From Gemmatimonadota bacterium (GTDB lineage: Bacteria; Gemmatimonadota; Gemmatimonadetes; Palauibacterales; Palauibacteraceae): a stretch of 7,929 nt of DNA. Positions 1 through 6,843 of this stretch are shown in pieces (the first letter of the stretch is position 1; each line of letters begins with the position of its first letter). Position numbers and translations under genes: made by a program. Below the pieces are notes generated by a model, which was given only the letters and a program-made list of their open reading frames with translations, searched no databases and was not told where the DNA came from. The DNA lies in assembly GCA_029288095.1 (NCBI GenBank), contig JARFPW010000213.1, positions 1-7,929 on the forward strand, in the 5' to 3' direction.

Positions 1-317
1 GGGCCGTGGTTCACGCCGGAGAGCACGAAATCCGGCCGCTTCGGCAGCAGCTGGTTGACGGCGATGAGGACGCAATCGGTCGGGGTGCCGTCGATGATGT
101 GCCGATCCGGCTCGATCTCCGTAACCCTGAGCGGCCTGTGAAGCGTCAGGGAGTGACTCGTAGCGCTCTGCTGTCGATCCGGTGCGACCACGGTAACGTC
201 ACCCAGGCGCTGGGCTATGTCGGCAAGCAGCCCGAGGCCCGGAGCATGTATACCGTCGTCATTCGTGCAGAGGATGAGGGGTGAGGCGGCCCCTCGGGGG
301 TTCTGGCTTGCGGTCAC
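1..317 (-). CDS. surE: 5'/3'-nucleotidase SurE, N-terminal part, runs off the left edge
   Basis: SurE is a metal-dependent phosphatase that removes phosphate from nucleoside 5'- and 3'-monophosphates; it acts in the cytoplasm. About 105 residues are visible. The family metal site is present as N19-D20-D21 followed by GIHAPGL. The phosphate-binding serine lies in APDRQQSATSHSL (S51), GTPTDC is at 78-82, and SGVNHG (N103) is at the window edge. The start chosen is the GTG at 317-315, four bases after the stop of the MerR-type gene, with only a weak purine-rich stretch before it. It gives roughly 12 residues more than the usual short N-terminus, and no ATG, GTG or TTG lies nearer the motif. The residue before TNDDG is cysteine, where leucine is more usual. 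It is the last visible member of the leftward array. The family call is secure; the exact start is less so. Confidence 0.93.
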   Translation of the reverse strand, partial: MTASQNPRGAASPLILCTNDDGIHAPGLGLLADIAQRLGDVTVVAPDRQQSATSHSLTLHRPLRVTEIEPDRHIIDGTPTDCVLIAVNQLLPKRPDFVLSGVNHG

Positions 318-321
318 TGAA

Positions 322-669
322 TTACAGTTCCAGCAACTCGATCAGGTCATCAGCCTCTCGTCGAAGATCGCGCACGGTCTCCGCGTTCCAGGCGATCCGG
401 GCCGCCCGAACGAGCTTCCCTTCCTTCCGCAGCTGATCCAGCTTCTGTCGGGCGCCCTCGATCGTATAGCGCTCCGAGTGAAGCAGATGGCGGATCAGGT
501 GGATGAGTTTGATTTCCTTGCGGCGGTAGACCCGGTTGCCGCCCTTGTTCTTGGTCGGCTTCAGGGCCGGAAACTGGGTTTCCCAATATCGCAGGACGTG
601 GGGCTTCAGTTCCGTCAGGTCACACACTTCGCCGATCGAGTAGTACTCCTTCGTGGCGATTCGATCCAC
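322..669 (-). CDS. MerR-family transcriptional regulator, small
   Basis: A 115-residue DNA-binding protein of the MerR superfamily. The winged helix-turn-helix is at residues 8-60: YSIGEVCDLTELKPHVLRYW forms the helix-turn-helix, and GGNRVYRRKEI (43-53) is the typical wing. The C-terminal part (about 72-115) is charged and helical, fitting a dimerisation coiled coil. There is no cysteine cluster or separate effector domain, so it is probably not a classic metal- or drug-sensing MerR; the ligand is unknown. The start is a GTG at 669-667, six bases after the gpsA stop, with GGAG (683-680) ten bases upstream. The next gene, surE, starts four bases after its stop. Its place between lipid genes and surE suggests a housekeeping regulator, but its targets cannot be read from this sequence. 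Confidence 0.9.
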   Translation of the reverse strand: MDRIATKEYYSIGEVCDLTELKPHVLRYWETQFPALKPTKNKGGNRVYRRKEIKLIHLIRHLLHSERYTIEGARQKLDQLRKEGKLVRAARIAWNAETVRDLRREADDLIELLEL

Positions 670-675
670 CAGCGC

Positions 676-1689
676 TCAGCTCCAGCGTTCGGGTCGCGGC
701 ACACGCGACATGAGTCGAGTCAATCCTTCCACGGGATCGACGCCTTCGTACAGGACAGAGTATACGGCCTCGACGATCGGCATTTCCACCCCAAGGTCGA
801 CCGCCAGCTCGTGCGCAGCACGGGTCGTCCGGACACCCTCGGCTACCGCCGTCATCTCGGCGAGCACTTCATCCAGGGATCGACCAGCTCCCAAGGCCAG
901 CCCGACTCGCCGGTTGCGGCTGAGGTCACCCGTGCAGGTAAGTACGAGATCGCCCATTCCCGCCAGCCCGGAGAGCGTGGCCGCCTGTCCCCCGAGGCGC
1001 TCGGCCAGTCGGCTCATTTCCGCCAGACCGCGGGTGAGCAGAGCAGCTCGCGCGTTGGAGCCCAGGCCGAGGCCGTCGCTGATCCCGGCGGCGATGGCCA
1101 TGACGTTCTTCAAGGACCCGCCTACTTCCGTCCCTATCACATCGCTCTGTGTATAGAGACGGAAATGCTCATTCTGAAACAGGCGCTGCACCCGCTCGGC
1201 GTTGTCCGGATCGTGGGAGGCCAGCGTCACCGCAGTGGGAAGGCGTCGGGCAAGTTCCGTCGCAAAGCTGGGCCCTGAAAGAACGACCGAACTCCCGGCC
1301 GCTTCCTCGCCGAGGACTTCACCGATTACCTGCGTCATGCGCAGGTCCGTGTCCAGTTCGAATCCTTTTGATGCGCTGATCAGCACCGCTCTCCGTGGCA
1401 CGAACGACGAAGCTGCCTCGATCACGGACCGCACGCGGTGCGACGGGCTGACCGAAACCACGAAATCCGATGCCTCGAGGGCGGCCGAAATATCGGCCGT
1501 GACCGTGAGTTCCGGTGACAATTCGATTCCGGGTAAGAAGACTTCGTTGCGTCCAGCATCGCCGATCTCGTCTGCCAACGCGCTGGACCAGGTCCACAAC
1601 TGCACGTCATGCCCGTTGCGGGCCAGCAGATCGGCGAGAGCCGTCCCCCAGCTTCCCGATCCCAGTACTGCCACCCGTGAGATCGTCAC
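676..1689 (-). CDS. gpsA: Glycerol-3-phosphate dehydrogenase [NAD(P)+]
   Basis: GpsA reduces dihydroxyacetone phosphate to sn-glycerol 3-phosphate with NAD(P)H in the cytoplasm, supplying the backbone for phospholipids. The protein is 337 residues, normal for the family. The Rossmann nucleotide-binding loop is GSGSWGTA at 10-17, where GAGSWG is more common. SASKG (106-109) and LSGPSFA (137-143) are family motifs, and the catalytic lysine is K194 in GGSLKNVMAIAAG. The C-terminal helical domain carries SNARAALLTRG, which lines the substrate site. The start is a GTG at 1689-1687 in a GTGA overlap with the plsY stop, preceded by GAGAGG (1701-1696) with a six-base spacer. The tight junction means GpsA makes the substrate used directly by the neighbouring PlsY. 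I see no defects. Confidence 0.98.
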   Translation of the reverse strand: MTISRVAVLGSGSWGTALADLLARNGHDVQLWTWSSALADEIGDAGRNEVFLPGIELSPELTVTADISAALEASDFVVSVSPSHRVRSVIEAASSFVPRRAVLISASKGFELDTDLRMTQVIGEVLGEEAAGSSVVLSGPSFATELARRLPTAVTLASHDPDNAERVQRLFQNEHFRLYTQSDVIGTEVGGSLKNVMAIAAGISDGLGLGSNARAALLTRGLAEMSRLAERLGGQAATLSGLAGMGDLVLTCTGDLSRNRRVGLALGAGRSLDEVLAEMTAVAEGVRTTRAAHELAVDLGVEMPIVEAVYSVLYEGVDPVEGLTRLMSRVPRPERWS

Positions 1690-2285
1690 GCACTACCTCT
1701 CGATCCAAATCGATTCTCGGTTCCGTCCAGCAGGCGCCGGACATTCGTCCTATGGGTCCACCACACGAACCCCGCAACTGCGATGCAGAACCCGATCGTG
1801 TGCCCCGGCTGGTCCATGATCCAGGCGACCGGCGGAACGATCGTAGCCGCGGCGAGAGAGGCCGCGGATACCATTCTCGTCAGGGCCAGTACACCCACCC
1901 ACACCAGCAACGCGACGATCGTGGTGACAGGCGCAAGCGCCAGCAACACTCCCGCCCCCGTGGCGACTCCCTTCCCGCCCCGGAACCGCAGGAAGATGGA
2001 CCACACATGCCCGGCGATCGCCGCGCCACCATACGCGACGGCCAGCCTGGAATCTGCCGTCCCGTCCCACCCGGTGAACAGGATCGCCGGCCCGAATCCC
2101 TTGAGGACGTCGACTACGAGGACGGGCACCGCGGCCCAGGCGCCGAGTACCCGGAACGTGTTGGTGGCTCCCAGATTGCCGCTGCCATGTTCGCGCAGGT
2201 CGATGCCTCGAAGCCGACCCACCAGAAAGCTCGTCGGTATGCTGCCCACCAGATAGGCCAATCCGAGGAATGCGACGGGGATCAC
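1686..2285 (-). CDS. plsY: Acyl-phosphate:glycerol-3-phosphate acyltransferase PlsY
   Basis: PlsY is an inner-membrane enzyme that transfers an acyl group from acyl-phosphate to the 1-position of glycerol 3-phosphate, giving lysophosphatidic acid. The 199-residue protein is strongly hydrophobic with several membrane segments. All three conserved cytoplasmic motifs are present: GSIPTSFLVGRL through HGSGNLGATN (14-42), GHVWSIFLRFRGGKGVATG (92-110), and HRTNVRRLLDGTENRFG near the C-terminus (178-194). The GTG start at 2285-2283 overlaps the der stop as GTGA, with a strong GAGGAG site at 2296-2291 lying inside the end of der, five bases from the start. The gpsA start overlaps its own stop as GTGA. 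The acyl-phosphate is normally supplied by PlsX, which is not in this window. Confidence 0.98.
   Translation of the reverse strand: MIPVAFLGLAYLVGSIPTSFLVGRLRGIDLREHGSGNLGATNTFRVLGAWAAVPVLVVDVLKGFGPAILFTGWDGTADSRLAVAYGGAAIAGHVWSIFLRFRGGKGVATGAGVLLALAPVTTIVALLVWVGVLALTRMVSAASLAAATIVPPVAWIMDQPGHTIGFCIAVAGFVWWTHRTNVRRLLDGTENRFGSRGSA
1696..1701 (-). promoter_or_regulatory. Ribosome binding site of gpsA inside plsY
   Basis: GAGAGG on the minus strand lies six bases before the gpsA GTG and inside the last codons of plsY. It supports the GTG start that forms the GTGA overlap with the plsY stop codon. Confidence 0.65.
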
Positions 2286-3649
2286 GCGCGCTCCTCGTCC
2301 CGGGCCCGCGGCTTAACGCGAACGGGAGCCCCTAAGAAGCCCCACGCGCGGCGGAAACCGTTGTGCAGGTATCGTCTGTAGGACTCGGGTATATCCTTGG
2401 GACGATTTGACCAGACCACGAAGGTCGGGGGCTCCGTCGCGACCTGACTTCCGTAGAAGATCTTCACGTCGCCGCGAGACCCCTGCGGAGGGTGCTGCCG
2501 GCCGACGAGCGCCCGGAGGACCCGATTCACCTCCGCCGTCGGAATGCGTCGCTCGCGCTGAGCCTGTACTTCGCGCGCGATGCTGACCGCTTTGTGAACG
2601 CGCTTTCCTCCCAGTGCGGATGCGGTGATGATCGGCACCCACCGTAGATACGGAGCCCGTTCCTTCAACTCGCGCTCGAAGGTCGCCACGACGTCGGGTC
2701 CGCGATCCTCGATGAGGTCCCACTTGTTGGCGACGAGCACGAGGCCGCAGCCCGCGTCCCATGCCTGCTCGCCGATCCTGAAATCCTGATTAGTCACACC
2801 ATCCCGGCAATCGATGAGAAGCAGGCAGACATCCGCGCGCTCCACGGCGGCGGCAGCCCGGAGTCGGCTGTAGAACTCCACTTCGTCATCCACACGCGAG
2901 CGTCGCCGGAGTCCCGCCGTATCAATCAGGCAGATGTGCTCTCCCTCGAACTCGAGGAACGTGTCGATCGCATCTCGCGTCGTTCCGGCCTCGTCGTGTA
3001 CGAGCACGCGATCCTCGCCCAGAAGACGATTGACGAAGCTGGACTTGCCGACGTTCGGCTTTCCGATGACGGCCAGGCGAAGACCCACGTCGCCGATGGG
3101 CGGTTCCGGCAACTCGGGGAGCGCGTCGACGATGCGGTCAAGCAGATCACCGGTCCCACGCCCGCTCAGCGCGGAAACGGGAACCGGATCTCCCAGGCCA
3201 AACGCATGAAACTCATGGTGCTCCAGGGCGTGTCCGAGGTTGTCGAGCTTGTTGACGGCCAACACCACCGGCCGACCGGAACGACGCAACATCTGCGCAA
3301 CGTGCTCATCGACGGGGTGAATGCCATCCCGCCCGTCGGTCACGAACAATACCAGGTCGGCCCGCTCGATAGCCGTCTCGACCTGCCCACGCACCTGCCG
3401 GTCGAGCGGCCGCTCCTCCACGTCCAGGATTCCTCCCGTGTCGGCAAGCAGAAATCCTCTTCCGTTCCAGTCGGATTCGGCAAACTGCCGATCGCGCGTG
3501 ACACCCGCATGCTCGGCGACGATTGCCAGGCGGCGGCCCACGATGCGATTGAACAGAGTGGACTTCCCTACGTTAGGGCGGCCCACGATCGCCACGATGG
3601 GCAGCCCTACAGTGCTGCCAGTACTTCCGTGATGTGTTCCGTCGGACAT
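2282..3649 (-). CDS. der: Ribosome biogenesis GTPase Der (EngA), two GTPase domains
   Basis: Der is an essential GTPase with two tandem G domains that helps assemble the 50S ribosomal subunit. The protein has 455 residues, close to the family norm. G domain 1: P-loop GRPNVGKS (23-30), switch threonine in GVTRD, DTGG (70-73) and NKLD (133-136). G domain 2: P-loop GKPNVGKS (196-203), AGTTRD, DTAGLRRRSRV and NKWD. The C-terminal KH-like domain holds NPPTF-like TEPPTFVVWSNRP, then SYRRYLHNGFRRAWGF and a basic tail. The ATG at 3649 has GGAG (3661-3658) eight bases upstream and gives an N-terminal extension of about 15 residues rich in Ser, Thr and Gly before the core PIVAIVGRP. This start lies 43 bp inside the upstream radical SAM gene. 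The plsY start overlaps its stop. The family call is secure. Confidence 0.98.
   Translation of the reverse strand: MSDGTHHGSTGSTVGLPIVAIVGRPNVGKSTLFNRIVGRRLAIVAEHAGVTRDRQFAESDWNGRGFLLADTGGILDVEERPLDRQVRGQVETAIERADLVLFVTDGRDGIHPVDEHVAQMLRRSGRPVVLAVNKLDNLGHALEHHEFHAFGLGDPVPVSALSGRGTGDLLDRIVDALPELPEPPIGDVGLRLAVIGKPNVGKSSFVNRLLGEDRVLVHDEAGTTRDAIDTFLEFEGEHICLIDTAGLRRRSRVDDEVEFYSRLRAAAAVERADVCLLLIDCRDGVTNQDFRIGEQAWDAGCGLVLVANKWDLIEDRGPDVVATFERELKERAPYLRWVPIITASALGGKRVHKAVSIAREVQAQRERRIPTAEVNRVLRALVGRQHPPQGSRGDVKIFYGSQVATEPPTFVVWSNRPKDIPESYRRYLHNGFRRAWGFLGAPVRVKPRARDEERA
2291..2296 (-). promoter_or_regulatory. Ribosome binding site of plsY inside der
   Basis: GAGGAG on the minus strand lies five bases before the plsY GTG and within the last codons of der. 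It fixes the GTG as the start and supports translational coupling of plsY to der. It is seen directly; its use is inferred. Confidence 0.75.
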
Positions 3650-4884
3650 ATCCGGAGCTCCGGGAGTTTGTCTTGTAGTTCCTCGATGTGCATGTCGTCG
3701 AGGAACAAACCATCATCGTTGAGGGCGGTCCGACTGAACAGGGCGAGGTCGTAGTCACGGTAAGGCTCCAGCGCCCGTCGGTGATCCTCGCCACTGAGCA
3801 AGCCCGCAGTCGTTACAAGCGGTCCATACAGCCCGCTTATCGCAGGCGCCGTGTCCACGACGGCGCCGGTGGCCTCGCTGATATCGGACGCCAACTCACC
3901 AAGATGCTGCGACATCGACGAGCCCGTGACAAGCACGATACGCTGGCCGTCGAGTCTCGGGAGGTTTCCCAGGTCACGTCTGACCTGGTCGCGCAGAATT
4001 GAAATCGCCCCCACACCGTTCGCCATCAGATCCTGGTCATCGAAGTATTCGCGGCCGGGTACGTCGATGCCGGCTTGCAGGAAGAACTCGTCCGAGGCGT
4101 AGCACCATGCCGTCCCTCGTTCATCCCGTGCCCTTTGTCTAGCCGCATCGATCTGCTCGAGCGCACGGCGGCATTCGTCCGACTCCAGCTGCCGCACACC
4201 CCTGTCCGCGTTGAATTCCGTCAGGCCGACGGGAACGATGGACAGGGAGAGTATGTCCGTCCCCCTCGCGTACAGGTCGTCGATCGTCTTCTGGAGGATA
4301 GGACCGTCGTTGATGGTGGGACACAGCACGACCTGTGCGTGAATCCGGATGCCTCCGCCCGCGAGGCGGTCCAGATGCGTCCCGATCTCGGCCGAGCGTG
4401 GATTCACCAGCATTGCCTGACGTGCTTCGGGATCGGTCGCGTGAACGCTGACATACAGGGGACTCAGGCGTTGCTCGAAGATTCGCTCCCAGTCGTCATC
4501 CCGGAGATTCGTGAGCGTGACGTAGTGACCATACATGAAGGACAACCGGTAGTCGTCATCCTTGATGTAGAGACCCTGGCGCAGCTTGCTGGTCTTCGGA
4601 TTGCCCTTGACGAAGCAGAACGGACACGCGTTGGTACATCGCCTCACCTTATCGGGCTGGGGCACGATCCCCAGCCTCAGATTGGCGTCCTTCTCGACGT
4701 CGTAGACGACCGGTTCCCCGTCGGGTTCGACCCCTTCGACCTCGAGACGCTCCTCGGCCTCGTAGAACATCAGGTCCAGCGAGTCTCGGACGGGACGCCC
4801 GTTTATGGCCAAAACCATGGTACCGGGTTGAACGCCCAGGGCTTCGGCGATCGAATCACGCCGAACAGTCTGTACACGGATCAT
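3607..4884 (-). CDS. PDZ-radical SAM-DUF512 protein
   Basis: A 425-residue protein with three parts. A short PDZ-like domain is at about 8-65 (GVQPGTMVLAINGRPVRD). A radical SAM-type cysteine cluster is C83-x3-C87-x2-C90 (CTNACPFCFVKGNP), which should bind a 4Fe-4S cluster and S-adenosylmethionine. The DUF512 domain fills about 215-415 and includes the CYASDEFFLQAG stretch and VTGSSM. The family is widespread, often sits beside der, and its reaction is not established; a role linked to ribosome assembly or tRNA/rRNA handling is only inferred from the neighbour. The ATG at 4884 overlaps the stop of the zinc-finger gene as ATGA. Its 3' end overlaps the first 43 bp of der. No signal peptide or membrane segment is seen, so it is cytoplasmic. 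The family call is firm; the function is unknown. Confidence 0.93.
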   Translation of the reverse strand: MIRVQTVRRDSIAEALGVQPGTMVLAINGRPVRDSLDLMFYEAEERLEVEGVEPDGEPVVYDVEKDANLRLGIVPQPDKVRRCTNACPFCFVKGNPKTSKLRQGLYIKDDDYRLSFMYGHYVTLTNLRDDDWERIFEQRLSPLYVSVHATDPEARQAMLVNPRSAEIGTHLDRLAGGGIRIHAQVVLCPTINDGPILQKTIDDLYARGTDILSLSIVPVGLTEFNADRGVRQLESDECRRALEQIDAARQRARDERGTAWCYASDEFFLQAGIDVPGREYFDDQDLMANGVGAISILRDQVRRDLGNLPRLDGQRIVLVTGSSMSQHLGELASDISEATGAVVDTAPAISGLYGPLVTTAGLLSGEDHRRALEPYRDYDLALFSRTALNDDGLFLDDMHIEELQDKLPELRICPTEHITEVLAAL

Positions 4885-5393
4885 TCGGCCGACCGAGGTC
4901 CAATGTCCTGAGCGTCACGAAGCACCTCCCGGGCCTCCAGATAGGAGATTGCCGGCACCAGGACTCTGATCACCGCAAGACCACCAAACGATACGACATG
5001 CCACCGGTCCTTCTGGGAGAGAAACGTCGCTTCGATATCGTGGCTGCGCAGTTGGTCAACGGTGAGTCTGGCAGCCAATTCATCCTGTCGCTGGGCAACC
5101 TCGGCCCACCCCTGGAAGACCTGCACATTCTCGTGGTGTTCACAGAGAGGTGTGTGTCGTCCTCCACGGCGACAGGATGAGCATAGCGCTCGAGCGCACA
5201 CTAGGCAGGCCCGGTCGGCGACCCGGTCCCGATGGGACGAGCAGGACGACGAAGCATGGAGATGTCCGCACCAGATGCAGTGAGCGGTCGCTTCCAGCCG
5301 TGGCGAACCACACCCGGAACAGCGACCGCTCGGCGAGTCGGATGTGGCCGGCTGCTCGCCAGCCCGCCGGCGCGTGTCTCCCCTTCGGCTCAG
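4881..5393 (-). CDS. Zinc-ribbon / B-box-type zinc finger / DUF2007-like protein, non-standard start
   Basis: Read from a CTG at 5393 this is 170 residues. C25-x2-C28 and C39-x2-C42 form a zinc ribbon. A B-box-like set follows: C51-x2-H54, C63-x2-C66, C71-x2-C74, then C84-x2-H87. Residues about 90-165 (VQVFQGWAEVAQRQDELAAR and on to RVLVPAISYLEAREVL) resemble DUF2007, a small putative signal-transducing domain. No membrane segment is seen. The frame has no ATG, GTG or TTG before the first cysteines; the first ordinary start is a GTG at 5201, after the ribbon and half the B-box, and would leave a broken finger. The CTG overlaps the upstream TPR gene stop as CTGA, like the ATGA and GTGA junctions elsewhere in the array, so it is my best guess; a sequencing error or frameshift is the alternative. 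Its stop overlaps the next start as ATGA. The domain calls are moderate; the 5' end is uncertain. Confidence 0.72.
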   Translation of the reverse strand: MSRRGDTRRRAGEQPATSDSPSGRCSGCGSPRLEATAHCIWCGHLHASSSCSSHRDRVADRACLVCARALCSSCRRGGRHTPLCEHHENVQVFQGWAEVAQRQDELAARLTVDQLRSHDIEATFLSQKDRWHVVSFGGLAVIRVLVPAISYLEAREVLRDAQDIGPRSAE

Positions 5394-6724
5394 GAACCCG
5401 GCACTTCGTACCGGAAGCCGGAGATCAACGCGTCGCTTTCGACCTGGAGAGCAAAAGCCGCTATCTCCTGTTCCGCAGGGAGCGTCAACTCGAGTGGCTC
5501 CGTGAACAGCTCGGCGCCGGTTTCGTCGAGGAACGTGACGGCAACGGAGTGAGTGCTGCCGGGCGTGCCATTCCGGTTCATGACCTGCCCTTCTATCGAG
5601 TAGGTCGTCTCGTCGATCGGAGCCATCCGGGCGCCGAGAAACTCGAAACTCATGCCATCCCGTCCCTGAAGCGCCGAGAGAGCAGCGTCAGAATCACCCA
5701 GTTCGCGCCTGGCGTTGGCGAGCAAGTTGTAGTTAACGCGCTCAAGCGGGTAGTTGACGGTCAGCTGTTCGGCGAGGGGATGCAATTCCTCATAGCGCTC
5801 AGCCTGGTAGTACGAATTAGCCAGGTTCTCGAGCGTTTCTTTGTTGTACGGATTCAGTTCCAGCGCCTTGCTGAACGCCACCGCCGCGGGCTCGAAGTTC
5901 TGGGCGCGATAAAGGCCGATGCCCACCTGCGACCACTGTCCGAAGCTGAGATCATCGCGGGCGATGAGCTCCTGGAAGATCTCCTGGGCCTCGCCCTGCC
6001 TGTCTGCATCCATCAGCGCGATCGCGAAGTTCAACCGCCCCAGGATGTCGTCCGGATTCGCCGTGGCATAGTCCGAATAGATCGCCAGCGCGCCCTCGGC
6101 GTCCCCCGCCGCCTTCCGGATCGCAGCCAGATTGATGCTGGCCGTACGCACGATCGCGTCGTCGCCACCGACCGCCAGAGCGGCCACGTAGCGCTCAGCG
6201 GCCACGTCGTCCTCGCCGCGGGTCTGGTAGATTGAGCCGGCGTACGCCAGAGAGCGAGCGTCCCGGTTGATCAGGTTGGCCGTCTCGAACCTGGTGAGCG
6301 CCAGATCCTCGTCGCCGGCCTGCATCTGCTCGATGCCGGCATTGTACTGACCCACCCAGGCGTTGAAGCGGATCTGGGCAGCCTGCTCGGCGCAGGCGGA
6401 CTCAGCGGTTACGAGCATCGTGAGCATCGAGTCGGCGCCAGCGAAGTCACGCAGCCCGAGATATGCATTCGCCGCGAGGAGGTAGGACAGACTTGGGATT
6501 CGATCCATATCCCAGTTCTTCTCCAGCTTGTCGAGGGCCCGCTTGTACCTGTCCTCCTGTGACCGCGTGTCGTCGCGACTGGCTGCAAGCGCAAACTCCA
6601 CCTCGGCGCTCCGCGTCGCCGAATTCCCGCCCTCTACACAGTTCTCCTGCGCATAGGCGACTCCAGGAAAAGCGACCAAAGCCGCCAGCCCCGTTGCGAA
6701 GTATCTAATGTGATGTCTCGTCAT
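5390..6724 (-). CDS. Secreted TPR-repeat protein with C-terminal beta-type domain
   Basis: A 444-residue exported protein. From the ATG at 6724 it has a clear signal peptide: basic MTRHHIR, a hydrophobic core (about 8-22) and an AYA|QEN cleavage site after residue 25. The following region is helical repeats of TPR type, about 45-350, clearest in NPYNKETLENLANSYYQAER and in ALAIYSDYATANPDD followed by LGRLNFAIALMDADRQGEAQ. The last 85 residues or so are predicted beta-rich (SIEGQVMNRNG, HSVAVTFLDETG, FRYEVPGS) and look like an FxLYD-type sandwich. A longer frame runs upstream to 6808, but the signal peptide sits at this ATG, with AGGA (6739-6736) 11 bases before it. It is probably periplasmic and probably mediates protein-protein contacts; the partner is unknown. 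It is the first gene of the leftward array, and its stop overlaps the proposed start of the zinc-finger gene. Confidence 0.9.
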   Translation of the reverse strand: MTRHHIRYFATGLAALVAFPGVAYAQENCVEGGNSATRSAEVEFALAASRDDTRSQEDRYKRALDKLEKNWDMDRIPSLSYLLAANAYLGLRDFAGADSMLTMLVTAESACAEQAAQIRFNAWVGQYNAGIEQMQAGDEDLALTRFETANLINRDARSLAYAGSIYQTRGEDDVAAERYVAALAVGGDDAIVRTASINLAAIRKAAGDAEGALAIYSDYATANPDDILGRLNFAIALMDADRQGEAQEIFQELIARDDLSFGQWSQVGIGLYRAQNFEPAAVAFSKALELNPYNKETLENLANSYYQAERYEELHPLAEQLTVNYPLERVNYNLLANARRELGDSDAALSALQGRDGMSFEFLGARMAPIDETTYSIEGQVMNRNGTPGSTHSVAVTFLDETGAELFTEPLELTLPAEQEIAAFALQVESDALISGFRYEVPGS

Positions 6725-6749
6725 GGTCGCCCAAGTCCTATCATGAGTG

Positions 6750-6783
6750 CTGGTTACGTATCTCGCTAATAGTCTGTAACCAG
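6750..6783. promoter_or_regulatory. Perfect 8-bp inverted repeat with 18-bp spacer upstream of the TPR gene
   Basis: CTGGTTAC at 6750-6757 is the exact reverse complement of GTAACCAG at 6776-6783. The dyad lies 26 bp upstream of the TPR start and 60 bp beyond the end of the threonine-synthase remnant. There is no T-run beside it and the loop is long, so a terminator is unlikely. Arms spaced 26 bp centre to centre suit an operator bound by a dimeric regulator. The surrounding DNA is more AT-rich than the rest of the window and could hold the array promoter, but no -35/-10 pair is convincing. Confidence 0.4.
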
Positions 6784-6843
6784 ATGTACAAGTGCCCGCC
6801 GGCTTCATCCTGCTCTACGGATCCTACCTGCGCAAGCGGTGCC

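Noticed and set aside
217..1278. Long plus-strand open frame opposite surE, the MerR-type gene and gpsA
   Set aside because: It is antisense to three well-recognised minus-strand genes, has low-complexity composition and no recognisable family; it is an effect of high GC content.
4881..5201. Short version of the zinc-finger protein starting at the GTG at 5201
   Set aside because: It would remove the zinc ribbon and three B-box ligands although those residues are in the same open frame directly upstream.
5150..6235. Long plus-strand open frame opposite the TPR and zinc-finger genes
   Set aside because: It is antisense to a protein with a clear signal peptide and TPR repeats, and shows no family features of its own.
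6750..6783. The dyad as a rho-independent terminator
   Set aside because: The arms are short, the loop is 18 bases and no T-run follows on either strand.
6725..6808. 28-residue N-terminal extension of the TPR protein
   Set aside because: The extension would bury the signal peptide, and it runs across the dyad; the ATG at 6724 fits the export signal.
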